This document shows positions 1 through 5,316 of a stretch of DNA of 8,136 nucleotides, one piece after another. The notes under the pieces were generated by a model. That model saw only the letters and a list, made by a program, of their open reading frames with translations, ran no database searches and was not told where the DNA came from. The translations under genes and the position numbers were made by a program. Origin of the DNA: Anaerolineae bacterium (lineage in GTDB: Bacteria; Chloroflexota; Anaerolineae; Anaerolineales; Villigracilaceae); NCBI GenBank assembly GCA_003694975.1, contig RFJH01000060.1, positions 1-8,136 on the forward strand, in the 5' to 3' direction. Position 1 is the first letter of the stretch; every line of letters starts with the position of its first letter.

Positions 1-426
1 GTTCTGGAAGGCGTCCACCACGGCCACATCCGGGCCGAGGATTTCCTGCGCTTCCTGGGCGGCGCTGCCCGCCGGGGGCATCTGCGCCTTGGTGACTTTA
101 GGCGGCACGAGCGGGACGGTCACGTCCACGAGGAGTTTGCCCTGCACGGCCTCCTTGACCGCTTCCAGCGTGGGGCGGTGCGCGCTATAGGGGACGGTGA
201 GCACGACGATTTCGGCGCGTTGGGCGGCTTCGAGGTTGCTCATGCCCTCCACGCGCGGCGCATCGTTGTTCAGACGGGCGTTGATCTCAGCAGCCGCGGC
301 CTCGGCCTTCGGTGGGGTGCGCGAGCCGATGAGGACGCGATAGCCTGCTCTGGCCCAGCGATAGGCCAGCCCTTTGCCTTGTTTGCCAGTTCCGCCGAGG
401 ATGGCTATCTTTTGCTTTTCGGTCAT
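1..426 (-). CDS. npdG: NADPH-dependent F420 reductase (F420H2:NADP+ oxidoreductase), N-terminal part; gene runs off the left edge
   Basis: The 142 residues present begin MTEKQKIAILGGTGKQGKGL. This is a Rossmann dinucleotide-binding loop (GGTGxxGKGL, residues 11-20), followed by VLIGSR (32-36 region), where the Ser-Arg pair typically holds the 2'-phosphate of NADP. Next come EIVVLTVPYSAH (72-83) and LLVDVTVPLVPP (98-109), which match the FNO/NpdG family, known for hydride transfer between coenzyme F420 and NADP(H) in the cytoplasm. Family members are roughly 210-230 residues, so about a third is missing beyond base 1. The ATG at 426-424 is supported by GAGGT four bases upstream and by the Gly loop sitting at the usual distance from the N-terminus. 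It is co-directional with ssnA but 265 bp of repeat-rich DNA separate them, so it probably has its own transcript; I see no convincing promoter. A generic NADP oxidoreductase that does not use F420 is the main alternative. Confidence 0.85.
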   Translation of the reverse strand, partial: MTEKQKIAILGGTGKQGKGLAYRWARAGYRVLIGSRTPPKAEAAAAEINARLNNDAPRVEGMSNLEAAQRAEIVVLTVPYSAHRPTLEAVKEAVQGKLLVDVTVPLVPPKVTKAQMPPAGSAAQEAQEILGPDVAVVDAFQN

Positions 427-691
427 GTTTACCTCGTTGTTGGGTGTTGAGATAGGTATTAGTGCCTCAGTGCGACTAACCACCCATCCGAAAAACTCGT
501 GATTTGCTGGTCGAGTAGCGCCGAGGGGGCGTATCGAGGCCAAGTACTGTGCTAAAACAGGCCTCGAGACGGTGCTTCGCACCTCCTCGGCACCGTTTGG
601 CTTCTACCATTGTAGGATCCTTGCAATCAAGGGGTTTTCGGATAGATACTAACGCAACCAACACAGCCAATGCAACTACTGAACCAATGAA
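427..691. other. Repeat-rich intergenic region between ssnA and npdG
   Basis: This stretch has no credible gene. Bases 427-450 carry the npdG ribosome binding site. Bases 485-643 form a block of nested inverted repeats, and bases 649-707 are a tandem array that continues into the ssnA stop codon. The only ORF here (minus strand, 670-476, 64 codons) runs through both repeats and has no domain character. A further near-repeat, GATAGGTATTAGTGC at 451-465 and GATAGATACTAACGC at 641-655, differs only by transitions (11 of 15 bases identical). Confidence 0.7.
485..643. repeat. Inverted-repeat block resembling a small non-autonomous (MITE/REP-like) element
   Basis: The ends are the perfect 9 bp inverted pair ATCCGAAAA (485-493) and TTTTCGGAT (635-643). 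Inside, GGTCGAGTAGCG...GTATCGAGGCC (509-541) and GGCCTCGAGACG...CCTCGGCACC (560-594) are imperfect inverted copies of each other around an 18 bp loop. A hairpin GGTGC-TTC-GCACC lies at 571-583, and its left arm can alternatively pair with GCACCGT at 590-596. Another hairpin, CCTTG-CAAT-CAAGG, lies at 619-632. The GGTCGAGTA...TATCGAG pattern resembles palindromic intergenic repeats dispersed in many GC-rich genomes. I see no clear target-site duplication, so mobility is inference; part of the block could also serve as transcription terminator or mRNA-stabilising structure downstream of ssnA. Confidence 0.55.
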
Positions 692-707
692 CTAACGAAC
701 TAACGAA
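649..707. repeat. Tandem array of three 9-mers and four 8-mers running through the ssnA stop codon
   Basis: Read on the plus strand the units are CTAACGCAA (649-657), CCAACACAG (658-666), CCAATGCAA (667-675), CTACTGAA (676-683), CCAATGAA (684-691), CTAACGAA (692-699) and CTAACGAA (700-707), with a further CTA at 708-710. The last two full units are identical and the others diverge progressively leftward. The ssnA stop codon (694-692) and the codons for its last residues, SLVR, lie within the array. Confidence 0.85.
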
Positions 708-2077
708 CTATATCGCTCCCACACCTGCGGCGCGAGTTCGCGGGCGCGGGCGGCGATCTCGGCCTCGTCCAGGGTGAGGAGTTGACGGTCTTTCATCAGC
801 ACCTTTCCGGCGACGATGGTCGTGGTGACCATGCTCTCGTGGAAGCCGAAAAGGATGTGCCAGGGGAGGTTTTCCGGCGTGAGAGGGGTGAAGGGGTGGT
901 AATCCACGAAGATCAGGTCGGCCACGGCGCCCGCTTTGATGACGCCGATGGGCGCTTCAGGGAAGAAGACGCCCGCCAGGGCTGCGTTGTTGTAGATCGC
1001 CATCTGCACCACGTCGTAGCCGTTCATGCGGCGCGGGTCACGATGCCAGACCTTTTGCAGCAGGTAGGCGGTCTTCCATTCTTCCCACATGGCGTTGGCG
1101 AAGCCGTCGTTGCCCAGGCAGACGCGCACGCCCGCACGCAGCATGGATTCGACCGGCGCGGCCCCGACGGCGTTGTTCATGTTCGAGCGCGGCTGGTGCG
1201 TGACCCAGGTGCCGGTCTCGGCGAGGAGTTCGATTTCGCGCGCGTCCACGTGGACGGCGTGGGCGGTGATGGTCTTGGGGCCGAGGATGCCGTGTTTGTG
1301 CAGGCGGTCAATCACGCGCAGGCCGGACTTTTGGAGGCTATCCCACTGGTCTTCGACCGATTCGGCGGCGTGGATGTGGAAGCCGGTATCCAGACCTTCG
1401 GCGGCCTCGCGACAGGCATCCAGCGTGGCATCGGAGAGGGTGAGCGAGGCGTGCAGACCGAAGGAAGCGCGCACCAGACCGTGGGCGGGGGACCGTTGAC
1501 CGTGGTTGTCCGCCGTCCATTGTCCACCGTCTATGGTTTTCTTGATGAAGCGCACGTTTTCGCGGATGCCCTCCTGGGCTTTCTCCTCGCCATCGCGGTC
1601 GGTGACTTCGTAGCACAGAACGGCGCGCAGACCGGCTTCCTCCACCGTTTCGGCGAGGATATCGAGCGAACCGGCGATGGCGTTCGGGGAGGCGTGATGG
1701 TCAATCAGGGTGGTGGCGCCGTGTTTGACGGCGTCAATCAGGCTGACCAGCGCGGAGTAGCGGACGGCCTCCTCGGTGAGGGCCTTATCGAGCGGCCACC
1801 ACAGTTTTTGCAGGATTTCGGGGAAGTCCTTCGGCGGCGCGCCCGGGATGCCCATGCCCCGCGCGAACGCGCCGTAGAAATGCGTGTGGGCGACGATGTT
1901 GCCGGGCATGACGTATTGTCCGCGCGCGTCGAGGCGCTCCTCGTCCGGGTAACGCGCGGTAAGTTCCGCGTCCGGGCCGAGGTCACGGATGAGTCCGCCC
2001 TCGATGTAGAGGGCGTGGTTCTCCAGGATACGGTTGGGTTGTTCCCAGGTGATGAGAGTCGCATTTGTGATAAGCAT
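692..2077 (-). CDS. ssnA: SsnA-type aminohydrolase (amidohydrolase superfamily)
   Basis: The 461-residue protein belongs to the metal-dependent amidohydrolases (deaminase/chlorohydrolase-like TIM barrel). Visible metal and catalytic positions are HTH (H64, H66), HIHAAE (H234, H236, E239), TAH (H273) and LGNDG (D324). The segments LWWPLDKAL (92-100), IDHHASP (125-131) and RSNMNN (297-302) are characteristic of SsnA of enteric bacteria, whose substrate is not established; E. coli ssnA lies in a purine/selenium-related cluster and has been tied to stationary-phase viability. The ATG fits the family N-terminus (MLI...), although CCTGACCTGCC before it holds no Shine-Dalgarno; with the preceding stop only 18 bp away, translation probably depends on the upstream gene. 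Two oddities: residues 181-196 are encoded by a degenerate 7 bp tandem repeat, making a local hydrophilic insertion, and the C-terminus ends inside another repeat. A guanine or methylthioadenosine deaminase-like activity cannot be excluded. Confidence 0.9.
   Translation of the reverse strand: MLITNATLITWEQPNRILENHALYIEGGLIRDLGPDAELTARYPDEERLDARGQYVMPGNIVAHTHFYGAFARGMGIPGAPPKDFPEILQKLWWPLDKALTEEAVRYSALVSLIDAVKHGATTLIDHHASPNAIAGSLDILAETVEEAGLRAVLCYEVTDRDGEEKAQEGIRENVRFIKKTIDGGQWTADNHGQRSPAHGLVRASFGLHASLTLSDATLDACREAAEGLDTGFHIHAAESVEDQWDSLQKSGLRVIDRLHKHGILGPKTITAHAVHVDAREIELLAETGTWVTHQPRSNMNNAVGAAPVESMLRAGVRVCLGNDGFANAMWEEWKTAYLLQKVWHRDPRRMNGYDVVQMAIYNNAALAGVFFPEAPIGVIKAGAVADLIFVDYHPFTPLTPENLPWHILFGFHESMVTTTIVAGKVLMKDRQLLTLDEAEIAARARELAPQVWERYSSLVR
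1491..1532. repeat. Degenerate heptanucleotide tandem repeat inside ssnA
   Basis: Six consecutive 7 bp units are visible on the plus strand: GACCGTT, GACCGTG, GTTGTCC, GCCGTCC, ATTGTCC and ACCGTCT, followed by ATGG. On the coding strand this reads as repeated TGGACRR. It encodes about residues 181-196 of SsnA (a stretch containing DGGQWTADNHG) without a stop. Seven-base repeats of this style are usually intergenic; here the array lies between two conserved parts of the barrel. Confidence 0.8.
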
Positions 2078-2095
2078 GGCAGGTCAGGTTAACGA

Positions 2096-4588
2096 TTATT
2101 GCAGGCCAAAGGCCTGAGGGTGTGGGAGGGCGATGCCGGCGGCGGCGAGTTCCCAGAGGACGTGGAAGGCGGCTTCGCGTAAGGTGGGGTCGTCGCCGTA
2201 CAGGACTTGATAGAGTTGGTTCAAGACGCCCTCGTTGGGGTGCTTTTGCAGATAATGGAGAGCGGCGAGGCGTTCTTCGATGGTGCCTTGTTTGAGCGCC
2301 AGGAGGAGCACATCGGTGGCCGGGGAGCCGGGGGTGATGCCCATGCCCTGTGTGCCTGCGAAGGCGATCAGCCAGGGGGTTTCGGAGGGGGGGAGGAGAG
2401 GACGCGGGATGCGTGGGTTGGGGTGTTCCATGCGCTCCAGGAGTTCGCCCGCTGCGCTGCGGACGACCCACTGGTCGTCTTCGACCTGGACTTTTTCGAG
2501 GATTTGGCGCGCCCACGGCTCGTTCACGCGTCCCAGGCCGTAGACGGCGGCGCGGCGTACCAGAATGTCTTCCATGGTGATGCCGTCGCGCAGCATGGCG
2601 TGGCCTTCGGTGGGATGGTTGGCTAGAGCCTCGGCGGCAGCACGACGCAGGTCCTCGTCGCCTTGCAGGAGGGCGGTGGCAACCACTTCAAGGGCCGGTT
2701 CCGTCCCGATGGCGACCAGAGCCAGGCAGGCGGCGCGACGGGCGTAGATGTCTTCCAGGCGGAAGAGTGCTCCCAGCGCCTCGATGGCTTTCGTATCGCG
2801 GATGAGGCCGCTGCCCAGGGCGGCAAGGCGTGCCTGATCTGCGAACCGGGATTTCTTGAGGAAGGCACGGAAGAGGGCCGGGGTGCCCGGGTCGCCGCTC
2901 AGGGCGAGGGCAGTGAGCGCCTGTCCACGTAGAGCGAGGGGATGTCTTTCGTCTTTGAGGAGATTCGCCAGGGCTGCAAGCACTTTACCTCGCCAGGGGG
3001 CCTCGCGCGACGCATCGCGCAACCAGCGTGCCGGGATCAATAGATCGTGCTCCAGAGGCGGGGATGTCTTCTCCAGAAGAGCATTGACAAGGGGGGTGGC
3101 GTCGCCGTGAGCGGCCAGATAGTGCATGGCGAGCAATTTGCCGCTCCAATCCGGTTGCTGAAGCAGTGTCTCGGTGAGATCATAAGCGGCAAGCGCTCTG
3201 CCGGCCAGGTACCCTTCCAGGATGAGGTGGGCGAACCGCATGCGGTTGTTCGCGTGTGCGGTCAGGAGACCGCGATTGGCCATCTTGGCCAGGATGCCCG
3301 GCGTGGGAGCAGCGGTTTTGTCTTTGCGGCGAGTTTTCTTCTCTTCGGATGCTTCTTCCTGCTCTTCCGGTGGTTCGAAGGACTTGACCCAGCGATGCGC
3401 TTTGCGCGGGTCGAAAAGGGGTTGCGCGGTCAGGACGACTTGCATCGCCAGCGTTTCGAGAGCCGCGGCAGGAACATCGGGTGGGGCGAGACGCAGGAGA
3501 TGGGTTTCGATGCTATCCAGGGCTGTGGGGCCACGACTGTCGCCCGCATAGGCTGCCCAGGTTTTGAGCGTCAGTTCGAGCGGCGTCAGGGCGGTGGGGT
3601 CGGCTTCGAGCCAGGATGTGAGGATGAGAGGGTCTATCTGGGCCCCCTCCCTCTGTGCCCAGGCTTCCACGGCGATGTAGCGAGTCCACAGGTCGGCCCA
3701 GCGTTCGAGAAACGCTCTGCGTTCTCTCGGTCCCCAGGGCATAACGGTCAGAGGGGCGAAATCCAGGGCGAGCAGGCCGTCCAGGGTTTCCGGGCAGGCG
3801 GTGGTTACGATGCGGGTGGCCGGGTAGGCTTCGAGGAGTTGACGTAGGTACTCGGTGGCGAGTTCGACGCCATCGGGTGGGAGTTCGTCCAGGCCGTCGA
3901 GGAGGAAGAGGGCGCGTCCGCTATGGAAGATGCGCCGGATGAAACCGGGGAGGCGGGGCAGGTTGAGGACGGGCGTGTATGCGGAGACGGCGTCCACAAG
4001 TGGTTGAAGGAGGTCTTTTTGTGGCGCGGGGAGGTTCAGGTCGGCGATGTGGACGAGGAAAGGAATGGCGTTGCTCAGGGCTCCCAGTTGAGAGTCCTGG
4101 TTCGCTGCCAGCGATGCGAGGTGGGCGAGGGCGACGGTCTTGCCGGTGCCGGGCTGACCGATGAGCACCAGGTTTCGCCCGCCGGAGAGGGCTTCGGGGA
4201 GGGTGAGGGTGGGCGCTCCATAGACGGCGGCCAGTTCCGGCCAGGCGGGGAGGTAGGGGATGGTTTCGGCGACGGTGTCTTCGGCGTAGACGGGACCATC
4301 CGGCTCCACGCGCGGCGGCGGTGCCAGCAGGCGAGGCGGTATCAGGATTTCGTTCAGAGCGAAGAGGGGGGCGGCGAGGTGCATCCCCTGCGCCAGTCGT
4401 AGTGTAGCGCGGCGGTGGGCGATCTCCACGCCGCTTGTGCTACGTTCTTGCGCCGCTTCACGCTTTTCGCGGGCTTCCCGGATGACCTGTCGTAGCAAAG
4501 GGCGCATGGTGTTGACCACCCACCAGAACACGGTGGCGGCGGCAACACCCAACCAGAAGGAGAACAGGTCAATGACCGGAAGGCGCAT
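2096..4588 (-). CDS. Membrane-anchored NACHT-type P-loop NTPase with C-terminal HEAT repeats
   Basis: The 830-residue protein starts with one hydrophobic segment (about 8-31, LFSFWLGVAAATVFWWVV) followed by a basic, coil-like stretch, so it is probably anchored with its bulk in the cytoplasm. The NTPase core has Walker A GQPGTGKT (144-151) and Walker B ALFLLDGLDEL (226-236) with the DGLDE form typical of NACHT proteins. A charged linker (406-430) precedes FAHLILEGYLAGRALA (452-467), which resembles the conserved C-terminal end of NACHT modules. From about 554 to 814 there are helical repeats of about 31 residues whose RxxAxxAL-like starts recur near 554, 587, 617, 648, 678, 709, 771 and 803, consistent with HEAT/PBS-lyase-type repeats. 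STAND/NACHT ATPases are known as signal-dependent oligomerising switches, including anti-phage ones. No effector domain is visible. The ATG lies 3 bp after the stop of the zinc-ribbon gene, implying one transcript. Ligand and output are unknown. Confidence 0.8.
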   Translation of the reverse strand: MRLPVIDLFSFWLGVAAATVFWWVVNTMRPLLRQVIREAREKREAAQERSTSGVEIAHRRATLRLAQGMHLAAPLFALNEILIPPRLLAPPPRVEPDGPVYAEDTVAETIPYLPAWPELAAVYGAPTLTLPEALSGGRNLVLIGQPGTGKTVALAHLASLAANQDSQLGALSNAIPFLVHIADLNLPAPQKDLLQPLVDAVSAYTPVLNLPRLPGFIRRIFHSGRALFLLDGLDELPPDGVELATEYLRQLLEAYPATRIVTTACPETLDGLLALDFAPLTVMPWGPRERRAFLERWADLWTRYIAVEAWAQREGAQIDPLILTSWLEADPTALTPLELTLKTWAAYAGDSRGPTALDSIETHLLRLAPPDVPAAALETLAMQVVLTAQPLFDPRKAHRWVKSFEPPEEQEEASEEKKTRRKDKTAAPTPGILAKMANRGLLTAHANNRMRFAHLILEGYLAGRALAAYDLTETLLQQPDWSGKLLAMHYLAAHGDATPLVNALLEKTSPPLEHDLLIPARWLRDASREAPWRGKVLAALANLLKDERHPLALRGQALTALALSGDPGTPALFRAFLKKSRFADQARLAALGSGLIRDTKAIEALGALFRLEDIYARRAACLALVAIGTEPALEVVATALLQGDEDLRRAAAEALANHPTEGHAMLRDGITMEDILVRRAAVYGLGRVNEPWARQILEKVQVEDDQWVVRSAAGELLERMEHPNPRIPRPLLPPSETPWLIAFAGTQGMGITPGSPATDVLLLALKQGTIEERLAALHYLQKHPNEGVLNQLYQVLYGDDPTLREAAFHVLWELAAAGIALPHPQAFGLQ

Positions 4589-4591
4589 GGG

Positions 4592-5293
4592 CTAATCGCT
4601 GTACAGGATGCGTCCGCAGGTCGGGCAATGGGTGATTTGGGAGGGCGAACGGGCGTTTTGTTGCTCTGCCGGGGTCAACGTGGTGCCACAGGCGGCACAG
4701 GCGCCATCGCTGACCAGGGCGACGGCTACGCCGCGACGCTGACGACGGAGGTCCTCGTACAGTTCCAGGACGTCGGCTTCCAGGTTTTTCGCGATAACCG
4801 CTCGCTCGGCCTGGAGGCGTTCCAGGTCTTTTTGCAGGGAGGACGCTTCTTCGCTTAGTTCGCGGTTCTGTTCGGCCAGGCGAGCGGTGACCTGATCGAG
4901 AGCATCCTGGGCCTGTTGACGCCTTTGTTCGGCCTCCTCGCAGGCAATCATGGCGTGTAGCAATCGGTCTTCCAGCGTTTCGAGGTGGCGCTTCAGAGAT
5001 GCGACCTCGTTTTGCAGGTCTTGCAGTTCTTTCGGGTTTTTGATGGTGCCACCATATAGACTGGCTTCAGAGCGCCGGATTTTTTCTTTTTGACTCGCGA
5101 CCTCGTCATTGAGGCGGCCCATGTCGCGGTCTGCGGAGCGGTAGGCGGCCTCAGCCTCTTCCAGGCGCGCCCTGGCCTGTTGCAGTTCGGCGTCGTTCTC
5201 CAGGGTCTGGCGAATGGCCCTCAGACGGTCATTCGCCTGGGCGATGCGTGTATCCACCTGTTGTAGACGGTAGAGGTTGAGGGTGACGCTCAT
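4592..5293 (-). CDS. Coiled-coil C4 zinc-ribbon protein (DUF164 / CdsZ-like)
   Basis: The 233-residue protein is almost entirely coiled coil (about 8-185, rich in Glu, Arg, Gln and Leu) and ends in a zinc ribbon CAAC...CPTC (C199, C202, C223, C226). The segment LYGGTIKNPKELQDLQNE (79-96), at the tip of the coiled coil, is the signature of the DUF164/zf-RING_7 family; members have been linked to nucleic-acid or translation/transcription-related regulation but the function is not settled. I chose the ATG at 5293 because the family starts close to this point; an in-frame extension to 5392 would overlap the 3' end of the upstream hydrolase gene and adds residues without family resemblance. The start has no Shine-Dalgarno sequence; TATAAT ends 6 nt before it. 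It sits 23 bp after the hydrolase and 3 bp before the NACHT gene. Confidence 0.85.
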   Translation of the reverse strand: MSVTLNLYRLQQVDTRIAQANDRLRAIRQTLENDAELQQARARLEEAEAAYRSADRDMGRLNDEVASQKEKIRRSEASLYGGTIKNPKELQDLQNEVASLKRHLETLEDRLLHAMIACEEAEQRRQQAQDALDQVTARLAEQNRELSEEASSLQKDLERLQAERAVIAKNLEADVLELYEDLRRQRRGVAVALVSDGACAACGTTLTPAEQQNARSPSQITHCPTCGRILYSD

Positions 5294-5299
5294 GGGTTG

Positions 5300-5305
5300 A
5301 TTATA
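5300..5305 (-). promoter_or_regulatory. Possible -10 box for a leaderless zinc-ribbon transcript
   Basis: On the minus strand, perfect TATAAT is followed by CAACCC and then the ATG at 5293. A start point 7 nt after the box would fall on the A of the start codon. No -35 box is recognisable at 16-18 bp (the sequence there lies in the end of the hydrolase gene). This would be an internal operon promoter; the AT-rich hexamer could be chance. Confidence 0.4.
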
Positions 5306-5316
5306 TAACGAACTGT

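Noticed and set aside
178..450. 90-codon plus-strand ORF at the left end
   Set aside because: It is opposite the N-terminal half of npdG, whose NADP-binding motif is clear.
476..670. 64-codon minus-strand ORF in the ssnA-npdG gap
   Set aside because: It runs through the palindrome block and the tandem array, so its codons are repeat-derived, and it has no Shine-Dalgarno sequence.
649..707. CRISPR array or telomere-like repeat
   Set aside because: Units are 8-9 bp, contiguous and without spacers, so this is a simple tandem array.
782..2092. Long plus-strand ORF (436 codons) opposite ssnA
   Set aside because: It is antisense to a well-recognised enzyme with intact catalytic motifs, its product has no family character and is Gly/Val/Asp-rich as expected from the complement of GC-biased codons.
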